Shown here: piece by piece, positions 51,793 through 59,701 of the stretch
Layout of the letters: each line of letters begins with the position of its first letter
Numbering within the stretch: position 1 is the stretch's first letter
NCBI RefSeq assembly: GCF_000308875.1
Contig: NZ_BAGL01000064.1
Location: 62,001 to 126,000 of the forward strand
Reading direction: 5' to 3'
Origin: Nocardia transvalensis NBRC 15921
Lineage (GTDB): Bacteria; Actinomycetota; Actinomycetes; Mycobacteriales; Mycobacteriaceae
Length of the DNA stretch: 64,000 nucleotides
Notes under the pieces: model-generated
The model's database searches: none
Told to the model about the DNA's origin: nothing
What the model saw: the letters and a program-made list of their open reading frames with translations, nothing else
Made by a program: the position numbers and the translations under genes

Positions 51793-53795
51793 CGGCCCGT
51801 CTCCACCATGTGCACCGGCGCGATATCGAGATCGAAAGTGCGTGCGCGGCGCAGATTGTCGCGGTAGTCGATTTCGTACACCGCGCGGGCGGCGGCGTCG
51901 TTGACGTAGGCGCGGCCGGTATCGATCTCGACGACCGGCGGCGGCGTGCCGTCGGGAACCGGTGCCGACAGCAGCGGGACCTGCGCGGTCTGCGCGCCGG
52001 TGGTGACGTCGTGGCTGTGCAGGACGCCGTCGCGGGTGAGGGTCAGCAGGGCGCTGCCCTCACCGGCGGTGGCGGTCGCGACGACCGGCCCCGTCTCGAC
52101 GAGCTTCCATGTCCGGGCCCGGATGTCGAGAACCCACACGCCCCGGTCACCCGCTCGCGCGACGAGAGTGGTGCTGCCCGGACGGTTCCGGAACTCCGTG
52201 GCGCGCTCGGTGTCCGGAACCGGTTGCGGGTAGCCGATTTTCGCGGATTCGAACCGGCCGTCGTGCGCGGTCACCACCAGCGCGCCGTCGGCGCAGCCGA
52301 AGACGAGCCCGCGCCGGGTCACCGCGGACCCGCGCGGCGACGGGCAGGCATCGGGCAGCTGGGCCGCCGCGGCGTCGTCGCGGGTGCGGATCTCCGCCCG
52401 CCCGGTGTCGGTGACGACCGCGACGTGCTCGGCGTACGGCGCCGCGAGCGCGCCGGGCAGCGACCGCCGTTCGGTGACCTTCCCGGAATCCAGCGCGGCC
52501 CGGTCCAGCAGCACCGTGCCGGTGCCGGTCACGACCGCGGTGACCACCGGATCGCTGTGCACCGCGACCGGGGCGACGCGCTCGAGCGTGCCCGCCTCCC
52601 GGATCGCCGCGCGGTAGTAGTGCATGTGATCGCCGTGGTCCACGGTCCACGCGCCGCCGTCGACCACGTCTGCCGAAGCGCCGGAACTGATGTAGGCGAA
52701 CCGGTCGTCACCGTGAATCCCGGTCGCGCCGGGCACTTTTCCGGCCTCGGTGACCTTCTCGTCGATGAGGTCGACCACTCGCACCGCGCCCGCGGAATCG
52801 GCCACGACCACGCGGGTCTGCGGTGCGTCCGTCTCCTCCGCGCCCTCGACGTATCCGTGCGGAACCGGAGTGACCGGCGCGGAATCGCCTGTGTCCGAAC
52901 CACATCCCACCACCGGCAGCACCGCGACCAGGGCGCCCAGCAGGGCGACGGTGTTCGCCGCGCGAAGGCCGCCCCGGCGCACCCGCTCGCGCACGCGGGC
53001 CGCGAGGACCGAGACGAAGAAGACGGCGACCGCGACGGCGACGACGGTCGCTCCGGCGGCGGTGCCCGCGTGCCAGGAGATCAGCAGGCCGGTGACCGTG
53101 GAGAAGCCGCCGATCAGGGCCGCGAGCAGCATGATCACGGGAATCCGGTCGGCCCAGTGGATCGCGGCCGCCGGCGGGGCGATCAGCAGTCCGAATACCA
53201 GCAGCGTCCCCGCGACGTGGAAGGAGGCCACGATCGCCACGGTCAGCAGTGCGAGCAGCGCCGCCTGTGCCCAGCGTGGTCGCAGTCCGAGGGTGTGCGC
53301 CTTGCGCGGATCGAACGCCAGCGCCACGAACGCGCGATGGCCGAGCCCGGCGATGACCACCGAAACGGCCAGCGCCACAGCGAGGTAGACCAGATCGCGC
53401 TCCCGGATGGCGAGGACGTCACCGAACAGGAAGCCGGTCACGTCCACGGCGAACGACTGCGAGCGCGACACGATGATCACCCCCGCCGCCAGCATCCCGA
53501 CGAACACCAGGCCGATGCCGGTATCGGCGCCGAACCGCGGATTGCGTTGCAGCGCGGTCACTCCCAGCGCCATCGCCGCCGCGCTGCACGCCGCGCCCAG
53601 CAGCAGATCGCCGCCGAGCAGCGAGGCGACCGCCACCCCGGGAAGCATCCCGTGCGCCATCGCGTCACCCAGAAATGCCATGCCCCGCACCACGACCCAC
53701 GTCCCGGCCAGGGCGCACACGCACGAGACGAGCAGTCCTCCCCACAGCGCTCTCTGCACGAAAGAGACCTCGAACGGGGCAAACAGGACATCCAT
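51789..53795 (-). CDS. aztB: Zinc ABC permease AztB fused to an AztD-like propeller domain
   Basis: A 668-residue fusion. Residues about 1-265 are an ABC-3 family zinc/manganese permease with about eight spans (GMAFLGDAMAHGMLPGVA and GTLLVFGLLIAPPAAA are diagnostic). Residues about 275-300 read like a lipoprotein signal (ANTVALLGALVAVLPVVGCGS). Residues about 310-668 form a beta-propeller similar to the AztD protein two genes downstream. Normal AztB is about 290 residues. Internal GTG codons at 52994 and 52982 could start a separate lipoprotein, but no strong ribosome-binding site is seen. The ATG lies next to a Zur box. Confidence 0.85.
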   Translation of the reverse strand: MDVLFAPFEVSFVQRALWGGLLVSCVCALAGTWVVVRGMAFLGDAMAHGMLPGVAVASLLGGDLLLGAACSAAAMALGVTALQRNPRFGADTGIGLVFVGMLAAGVIIVSRSQSFAVDVTGFLFGDVLAIRERDLVYLAVALAVSVVIAGLGHRAFVALAFDPRKAHTLGLRPRWAQAALLALLTVAIVASFHVAGTLLVFGLLIAPPAAAIHWADRIPVIMLLAALIGGFSTVTGLLISWHAGTAAGATVVAVAVAVFFVSVLAARVRERVRRGGLRAANTVALLGALVAVLPVVGCGSDTGDSAPVTPVPHGYVEGAEETDAPQTRVVVADSAGAVRVVDLIDEKVTEAGKVPGATGIHGDDRFAYISSGASADVVDGGAWTVDHGDHMHYYRAAIREAGTLERVAPVAVHSDPVVTAVVTGTGTVLLDRAALDSGKVTERRSLPGALAAPYAEHVAVVTDTGRAEIRTRDDAAAAQLPDACPSPRGSAVTRRGLVFGCADGALVVTAHDGRFESAKIGYPQPVPDTERATEFRNRPGSTTLVARAGDRGVWVLDIRARTWKLVETGPVVATATAGEGSALLTLTRDGVLHSHDVTTGAQTAQVPLLSAPVPDGTPPPVVEIDTGRAYVNDAAARAVYEIDYRDNLRRARTFDLDIAPVHMVETGR

Positions 53796-53828
53796 GGGGC
53801 GACACTCTATAATGGAAATGATTTTCAA
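53785..53828. promoter_or_regulatory. Zur box and divergent promoters of the azt system
   Basis: TGGAAATGATTTTCA (53813-53827) matches the actinobacterial Zur box, an inverted repeat with one mismatch. It overlaps TATAAT (53808-53813), the -10 of aztA, with AGGACA (53785-53790) 17 bases upstream. The leftward aztB promoter must overlap the same site, so zinc-loaded Zur would shut both. Confidence 0.85.
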
Positions 53829-53842
53829 TACAAGTAGGTGGT

Positions 53843-54541
53843 GTGGTGCGCACAGGGACGATTCCCGCGGTCCGGATCGAGTCGCTCTCGGCCGGCTATC
53901 GGTCGCGGACGGTATTGCACGAGATCACGGCCGATATCCCCGACGGCCGGGTGACCGCGATCGTCGGTCCCAACGGGTCGGGGAAATCCACGCTGCTGGG
54001 CGCGATCGCCGGCGTCGTCGCCCCGGCCGGGGGGACGATCGAGCGGGCTCGCGGTGGCCGCCCGGCATTCGTGGTTCAGCAGAGCGCGGTGCCCGCGACC
54101 CTGCCGGTCACGGTGCGCGAGGCCGTGGCCATGGGCCGCTGGGCGCATCGCGGCGCGTGGCGGCGTCTCACCCGCGCCGACGCCGCCCTCGTGCGCGACT
54201 GTATGGACCGGCTGGGGATCGGCGGCCTGGCCCGCCGCCGGCTCACCGCGCTGTCCGGCGGTCAGCGGCAGCGCGCGCTGCTCGCCCAGGCGCTGGCACA
54301 GGAAGCGGATCTGCTCCTGCTCGACGAACCCACCGCGGGCCTGGATGTCGAAGCCCAGCAACAGATTTCGGATATCCTCCGCGAGGTCGCGGCGGGCGGC
54401 GTCACCGTCGTCCAGGCCACCCACGACCACGACGAGGCCGCCCGCGCCGACCACTGCCTGGTCCTCGGCGACGGCCGCCTGCGCGCGGCCGGGGGCCCGG
54501 AGACGCTGGTTTCCTACCGGGGTTCGGCGCGGCGTTCGTAG
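53843..54541 (+). CDS. aztA: Zinc ABC transporter ATP-binding protein
   Basis: A 232-residue ATPase. Walker A GPNGSGKST, signature LSGGQ, Walker B LLLLDEP and switch His in QATHDHDEA. It is divergent from the permease gene and under the same Zur box. Start is GTG 53843 or the adjacent GTG at 53846, behind AGGTGG. The 3' end overlaps the convergent DUF6194 gene by 28 bases. Confidence 0.93.
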   Translation: MVRTGTIPAVRIESLSAGYRSRTVLHEITADIPDGRVTAIVGPNGSGKSTLLGAIAGVVAPAGGTIERARGGRPAFVVQQSAVPATLPVTVREAVAMGRWAHRGAWRRLTRADAALVRDCMDRLGIGGLARRRLTALSGGQRQRALLAQALAQEADLLLLDEPTAGLDVEAQQQISDILREVAAGGVTVVQATHDHDEAARADHCLVLGDGRLRAAGGPETLVSYRGSARRS

Positions 54542-54984
54542 CGGGCACGGGCCCGGTCGTGGGCCGCGCGCAGCAGGTCGCGCACGGCTTGATCGGTGTT
54601 CGCACCGGGATTCACCACCGCCAGCCACCCGGCTGTTCCGTAGACGGGATGGGCGACGAGGGTGTCGGCCGTGCTCGGGTCCGCGCCCTCGTCGGCGGTC
54701 CGCCGGGGTTCGTGACCGGTCCACTCGAGGAAGAGTTCCCGCCCGGCGTGGATGTTGAGGCGGAAGACGCCGGGCCGGTCGAGGCGGGACCGCTCGTCGC
54801 CGGGGTAGTTCTTGGTGACGATCGTCGCGAACGGCTGACCCGTGGCCGGTACCGTGGCGTCGGGGGAGTAGGTGAAAAATGTGTCGCCCCAGGCGATCTC
54901 GGGCGTGCCGTCGCCGGGTCCGGGGCACTGCGTCCGCACGCCGCCGAAGTTCTCGACGTAGGCGATGATCTCTTCGATATCCAT
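54514..54984 (-). CDS. DUF6194 family protein
   Basis: A 156-residue protein with the actinobacterial DUF6194 layout: MDIEEIIAYVENFGGV at the start, PEIAWGDTFFTYSPD, FATIVTKNYPGDERSRLDRPG and FRLNIHAGRELF. The fold resembles YjbR-like small proteins; no function is known. It is divergent from a double MerR gene with 63 bases and a palindrome between them. Confidence 0.88.
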   Translation of the reverse strand: MDIEEIIAYVENFGGVRTQCPGPGDGTPEIAWGDTFFTYSPDATVPATGQPFATIVTKNYPGDERSRLDRPGVFRLNIHAGRELFLEWTGHEPRRTADEGADPSTADTLVAHPVYGTAGWLAVVNPGANTDQAVRDLLRAAHDRARARYERRAEPR

Positions 54985-55024
54985 GGGTTCCAGCGTGACA
55001 TTCGAGTGCTTGTGGCGACTTGGG

Positions 55025-55037
55025 CAGCACTGTGCTG
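55025..55037. promoter_or_regulatory. Palindrome CAGCAC-T-GTGCTG
   Basis: A perfect 13-bp palindrome in the 63-base space between the divergent DUF6194 and MerR-like genes, ten bases before the MerR start. A likely operator for the MerR-like protein. Confidence 0.55.
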
Positions 55038-55047
55038 GAGTAACGGT

Positions 55048-55764
55048 ATGGGAAGTCTCAACTCGGCAGCTCTGCGCACCGCCGATGTCGCGCGGCGGGC
55101 CGGGTACTCGGTCCAGCAGGTGCGCGATCTCGAACACGAGGCCGTCCTGCCGCCGGCGGCCCGCACGCCGTCGGGATACCGGGTCTACGACGAATCGCAC
55201 GTGCACTCGGCGCTCGCGTACCGCCGCCTGGCCGCGGGCGTCGGGCCGGCCGCCGCCCGGGAGATCATGCGCGCGGTGCACACGCGTCCGCTTCCGGAGG
55301 TGCTGGCGCTGCTCGACGCGGCCCACGCCCGCCTCGACCGGGAGCGCCGCGACCTCGGCTTCGCCAAGACCGCCGCCCGGGCCATCGCCGCGGAACCCCT
55401 TGCCGACGCGCGTCCTTCCGACGAGATGAGCATCTCCGAGCTGGCGGACGCGCTCGGCGTCCGCACCTCGACCCTGCGCTACTGGGACTCCGTACGCCTG
55501 GTCGTCCCGAGCCGCGTCGACACTCGCGCCGCCCGCGTCTACACCCCCGGCGACGTTCGTGACGCCCGGATCGTGCACCAGCTCCGCTCGGCGGGCTACG
55601 GCATCCCCGCCCTCCAGGCGCTCGTGCCCCAGCTGCGCGCCGCGGGCGGCGTCGACGCCGTCATGGCCGGCCTGGCCGCCCGCGACGCGAGTATCGACAC
55701 CCGGTCCCGCGCCCTCTTCGAGGCGGCCGCGGCACTGGCCCCGCTCCTGACGCCACCTCGGTAG
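55048..55764 (+). CDS. Double MerR-type regulator
   Basis: A 238-residue protein with two MerR helix-turn-helix modules. The first (RTADVARRAGYSVQQVRDLEHEAVLPPA) covers residues about 10-75; the second (SISELADALGVRTSTLRYWDSVRLVVPS) about 125-195. No separate ligand-binding domain follows. A protein with two MerR domains in one chain could bind a dyad as a monomer. The ATG at 55048 follows CTGGAG. Confidence 0.88.
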   Translation: MGSLNSAALRTADVARRAGYSVQQVRDLEHEAVLPPAARTPSGYRVYDESHVHSALAYRRLAAGVGPAAAREIMRAVHTRPLPEVLALLDAAHARLDRERRDLGFAKTAARAIAAEPLADARPSDEMSISELADALGVRTSTLRYWDSVRLVVPSRVDTRAARVYTPGDVRDARIVHQLRSAGYGIPALQALVPQLRAAGGVDAVMAGLAARDASIDTRSRALFEAAAALAPLLTPPR

Positions 55765-55781
55765 CCGCTGCCGTGCCCGGA

Positions 55782-58328
55782 TCAGTCCTGTTCGGGGACG
55801 AATTGGGCGATCTGGGTGCGCGAGCCGACCTGGAGCTTCTGGAGGATCGCGGCCATCTGCGCGTCGACGGTGCGGCGGGAGGTGCCGCGGCGGGCGGCGA
55901 TGGCCGAATTGGTCCACCCGGCGGCGACCAGCGTCGCGACCTCCTTCTCGGCTGCGGTGAGATCGGCCCAGCCCGGCGACTGGTCGCGGGGCGCGTGCGC
56001 CTGCGGGACGCCGATGCGGGAGGTGCCCATGGCGAGCTGGTGGACCTCCTGCAGCTCCGGACGCAGTGTCGCGCCGCGCTTCTCGGCCGCCTCGTAGGCG
56101 CGCGGCCCGAGCACCTCCCGGGCCACCCCGATCGCCTCGCCGGCGATATCGTCGAACGGGCCGAGCTGTGCGATATCGACGCCGAGGCCGTCCCGCAGCG
56201 TCCGGGTGCCGCCCGCGAGCAGCGCGATCTCGGTGGCCAGGGCGGTGGCCCGGCGACCGGCGGCGCGGCCCGCGGCGTCGCCGCCGGAGATCACCCGCGC
56301 CAGCGACCAGGCGCGGAACTGCACCGCCCAGAGCGCGGCCCACTGCTCGCGGGTGGGCAGGAGGTGCTCCAGGACCGACCGCTGCAGGGCCAGGGCCTCG
56401 TCGAGGCGGCCCAGCCGGGTGAGCGCGATCGACCAGGTCAGCTCGGCCCACAGCCGGGTCCACGAAACACCCACGGCCGCAGTGCGTTCCAGATATCGCC
56501 GGGCCAGATCCCGCGCCTGGTCCACCGGTCCGATCAGGGTGGCGGCGAGCGCCGCGAACTGCTCGCTGGGAATCGCCCCGGACGTGTTGCCGACGCGGTC
56601 GAACTTCTCGCGGGCGCGGTCGAGGACCGTGACCGACAGCGGATCCTTGCGCGCCAGCAGCAATTCCACGCCCCACGCGAAGTCGACGACCGCGGGCAGG
56701 CCGAGCTCGTCCTGCGGCGTACGCCGCCAGTCGCCGTCCCGCGACGGCGCGCACGTCCGGACGCACTCGTCGAGCAGGCGCTCGGCGTCGCGAGTCTGCC
56801 CCTGGCACAACATGATCCACACCAGCAGCGCCATCGCGGTCACGCGCAGCTCGCCGATGTCGGATTCGGTCGCGCTGGTCGCGTCGAGCGCGCGCTCGGT
56901 CCACGAGCGCATCTCGCGGAAGGACCCCTTGTAGAACGGGAGCCGCAGGACCAGTAGTCCCGCGCAGATCTCCAGGCCGTAGACGGCGTTGCCGCCCGGT
57001 TCCAGGCTGCGCTCGATCGCGATGATGATGTTGTTCCAGGCCGCCGCCGCCCAGTTGAACAGTTCGCGTTCGTCCGGTCCGAAGTAGGTGGCGGCGGCGT
57101 GTAATACCTTGTCGCGGTAGTAGTTCCGATGCCGCTCGGTGTACAGCACGTATTCGTCCACGCCCCGCGCGGACCGCTCGCGCAGCCGCTGCTGGGCGTA
57201 GACCCGGAGATTCTCCGACAGCGAATACGACACGGCCGTCGCCGTGATGTGCCGCGACACCAGCGACTGGTCGGCCAGCCGCTCCAGCGCGGCCTCGATC
57301 TCGCCGGCCCGTAGTGCGGGCCGTCCGCCGGTGTCTCGCGCCCCCGCCTCGACATCCGCCACGGGATCGGGGACCGGGTCGGCGCAGACGGTGCGGATGG
57401 CGTCGAGGTCGGCGCCGACGTCGAAGGCCGCCACGGTGTCCAGCGTCGAGTCGAATCCGCTGGCGAAGACCGCCATCCGGTCGAAGAGCAGCTTCTCCTT
57501 CTCTCCGCACAGGTCATAGGACCAGCTGATGACGTCGTTGATGGTGCGGTGGCGGTCCTCGCTGCCCAGCGTCGGACCGGGCAGCCAGTTCAGCCGGCGG
57601 TCGCTGCCCGGATCGCCGCCGAGCTGCCGCATGATCAGCGCCAGGGGCTGGCGGACCAGGCGGCCGGCCGCCAGCCGGATGAACAACGGGTGGTAGTCCA
57701 TCTGACGGCAGATCCGGGCGGCGAGCGTCAGCTCGTCCTCGGTCGCGAGCGGGTTGCCCGTCATCTCGGACCGGGACCGGAACAGCGTGAGCGCCTGGTC
57801 GGGGGTCAGCGGCGGGACCACGAACCGGTGTTCGTCGACCCAGTCGATCGCCTCGCGGCTGGTCGCCAGGACGCACAGTTCCGGGATGGCGTCGAGCAGC
57901 CGGGCGATGATGCGGCCGGCGCTCGGGAGCACGTGCTCGCAGTTGTCGAGGACGAGCAGCGATTGCAGGCGCCGGCCCTTGCGGTCGGTCCGGGTCAGCG
58001 TCGTGACCAGCGCCTCCCAGGTCGAGCGGCCGGAGAAGTCGGTCTCGACCACCGACCGGACGACCTCCTCCTCGACCGTCTCGACGCTCGAGTTCGCGGG
58101 CAGGCGGGCCAGGCGCGTCCAGTACACGGGCGTGTTCCGCGCCTTCTGCAGGCGTTCGGACGCCTTCGCCGCCAGCCGGGTCTTCCCGATTCCACCCGGC
58201 CCGATCAGGGTGACCAGTCGCGTGTTGCGCAGCAGTAACGTGATGATCGCGTCCAGCTCGGGCTGGCGTCCGACGAAATCGTCCGCTGAAATCGATGTCT
58301 CACGCTGGTCGAGGGGCCTCGCCGACAT
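55782..58328 (-). CDS. Large ATP-binding LuxR-family regulator
   Basis: An 848-residue protein. It starts with an NB-ARC/AfsR-like ATPase (Walker A IGPGGIGKTR near residue 48, Walker B LLVLDNCEH near 125), followed by a winged helix and TPR-like helical repeats, and ends with a LuxR helix-turn-helix (DLTAAEKEVATLVAAGWTNSAIAARRG). Such proteins act as pathway activators. The ATG at 58328 is preceded by TATTGT at 58341-58336 on the reverse strand, seven bases away, so the message is likely leaderless. It lies just downstream of the P450 operon on the same strand and may control it. Confidence 0.92.
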   Translation of the reverse strand: MSARPLDQRETSISADDFVGRQPELDAIITLLLRNTRLVTLIGPGGIGKTRLAAKASERLQKARNTPVYWTRLARLPANSSVETVEEEVVRSVVETDFSGRSTWEALVTTLTRTDRKGRRLQSLLVLDNCEHVLPSAGRIIARLLDAIPELCVLATSREAIDWVDEHRFVVPPLTPDQALTLFRSRSEMTGNPLATEDELTLAARICRQMDYHPLFIRLAAGRLVRQPLALIMRQLGGDPGSDRRLNWLPGPTLGSEDRHRTINDVISWSYDLCGEKEKLLFDRMAVFASGFDSTLDTVAAFDVGADLDAIRTVCADPVPDPVADVEAGARDTGGRPALRAGEIEAALERLADQSLVSRHITATAVSYSLSENLRVYAQQRLRERSARGVDEYVLYTERHRNYYRDKVLHAAATYFGPDERELFNWAAAAWNNIIIAIERSLEPGGNAVYGLEICAGLLVLRLPFYKGSFREMRSWTERALDATSATESDIGELRVTAMALLVWIMLCQGQTRDAERLLDECVRTCAPSRDGDWRRTPQDELGLPAVVDFAWGVELLLARKDPLSVTVLDRAREKFDRVGNTSGAIPSEQFAALAATLIGPVDQARDLARRYLERTAAVGVSWTRLWAELTWSIALTRLGRLDEALALQRSVLEHLLPTREQWAALWAVQFRAWSLARVISGGDAAGRAAGRRATALATEIALLAGGTRTLRDGLGVDIAQLGPFDDIAGEAIGVAREVLGPRAYEAAEKRGATLRPELQEVHQLAMGTSRIGVPQAHAPRDQSPGWADLTAAEKEVATLVAAGWTNSAIAARRGTSRRTVDAQMAAILQKLQVGSRTQIAQFVPEQD

Positions 58329-58423
58329 GACCACGACAATAACCCCGACCGGGCGGTTCCGTCGCACATCGGGCGCGGGTCGCTTGCTGGAATCGTTGGC
58401 CCGCAATCATTCTCGCCCGCAGA

Positions 58424-59701
58424 TTACGGATGGGCTACGGATGCGGGCGGCGTGCCGTCCTGATAGCGGGCGGGCGCCGAGCCGGTCCGGGGGCCCGTGC
58501 CGAAGGGCCGCGACGGCGGGAATACGACCGGGAGGGCGGCGAGCGCGCGGTGGAAGGGGCCGGGCCGCCAGGTCAGGGTGTCGGCCGGGACGGCCAGCCG
58601 GATGTCCGGCAGCGCGTCGAGCAGCTGATCGACGCCGTCCTGGGCGATGAGGTACGCCGCCTGCCGCGCGGGGCACGCGTGCGGCCCGGCGCCCCACGCG
58701 AGGTGCGACCGGTTGCCGGTGTGGTCGCCGGCGCTGATCTCCGGGTCGTTGTTGCAGGCGGAGATGCTGATCACGACGGGCTGGTGCGCGGGTAGCCAGA
58801 CGCCCTCGATGAGGATCGGGTGCCGCGGGTAGGTCATGCAGAAGTTGGCGATCGGAGGATCGGTGAACAGCACCTCGTCCAGGGCGTCCCGAGTGGAGAG
58901 GCTGCCGCCCAGGACATCGCCGGCGAAGGTCTGGTCGACGAGGGTCGACAGCAGGGTGTTGCCGATGAGGTTGAGGGTGGGTTCGACCCCGGCGCCGTAG
59001 AGCGGGACCAGCTGCTCGACGACCTCGCGCTCGTTCAGCGCGGCCGGATGCCGCACCAGCCGGCTCGTGATGTCCTCGCCCGGCTCCAGTTGTTTCTGCG
59101 CCACCAGTTCGGTCAGCGCCTCGATCAGCATCGCGTTGCCGTCGGCGGCGTCGTTGCCCTCGAACATCGCCATGATGCCCGCCGCGACCCGCTGCCCGAT
59201 CTCCGGCGAGCATCCCAGCATCGTGTTGATGACCTGGAAGGCCAGCGGCGTCGCGTACTGGGCGAGGAGATCGGCCTTCCCGTCCGCGCAGAAGGCGTCG
59301 ATCAGCGGGATGGCCGTCTCCTCGACGATGGCGTGCAGCCCGTGCAGGTCGACCGCGGCGATGGCCGCGACATTGGCCTGCCGGTAGCGCAGATGGTCCG
59401 AACCCGAGCTGCGGATGGCGTTGGGCCGCCACTCCAGCATCGGCTTCACCGGGCAGCCCGCGGGGATGTTCTGCTGCCAGGAACGTGGATCGGCCGGGAA
59501 GTGGTCCGGATCGTGCAGGATGCGCACCGCCGTGCGGTACCCGATCACCAGGGTCGCGGGGACCCCCTCCGCCAGTTCCACCGGTACCAGCGACCCGTAG
59601 GTGTCGCGCATCTGCCGGTAGGACTCGTGCGGATCGGCGGCGAACGCGGGTGAGTACAGCGCCACCCGCGGGCCGTCGATATCGATCGGGGAACTGGTCA
59701 T
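58424..59701 (-). CDS. Cytochrome P450 lacking the ExxR arginine
   Basis: A 425-residue bacterial P450. The I-helix oxygen motif is AGVEPT (237-242) and the heme Cys is C343 in WGAGPHACPARQ. The K-helix motif, nearly invariant ExxR, reads EVLF with Phe279 where Arg is expected. Streptomyces CYP157 enzymes show the same kind of change. The ATG overlaps the stop of the membrane LDI-like gene (ATGA), so the two proteins are made together. An oxidative role on a terpenoid or lipid handled by its partner is inference. Confidence 0.9.
   Translation of the reverse strand: MTSSPIDIDGPRVALYSPAFAADPHESYRQMRDTYGSLVPVELAEGVPATLVIGYRTAVRILHDPDHFPADPRSWQQNIPAGCPVKPMLEWRPNAIRSSGSDHLRYRQANVAAIAAVDLHGLHAIVEETAIPLIDAFCADGKADLLAQYATPLAFQVINTMLGCSPEIGQRVAAGIMAMFEGNDAADGNAMLIEALTELVAQKQLEPGEDITSRLVRHPAALNEREVVEQLVPLYGAGVEPTLNLIGNTLLSTLVDQTFAGDVLGGSLSTRDALDEVLFTDPPIANFCMTYPRHPILIEGVWLPAHQPVVISISACNNDPEISAGDHTGNRSHLAWGAGPHACPARQAAYLIAQDGVDQLLDALPDIRLAVPADTLTWRPGPFHRALAALPVVFPPSRPFGTGPRTGSAPARYQDGTPPASVAHP

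Noticed and set aside
53407..55764. A 785-codon frame across aztA and the MerR gene
   Set aside because: Only its last 238 codons match a known family; the rest is out of frame with aztA and antisense to the DUF6194 gene.
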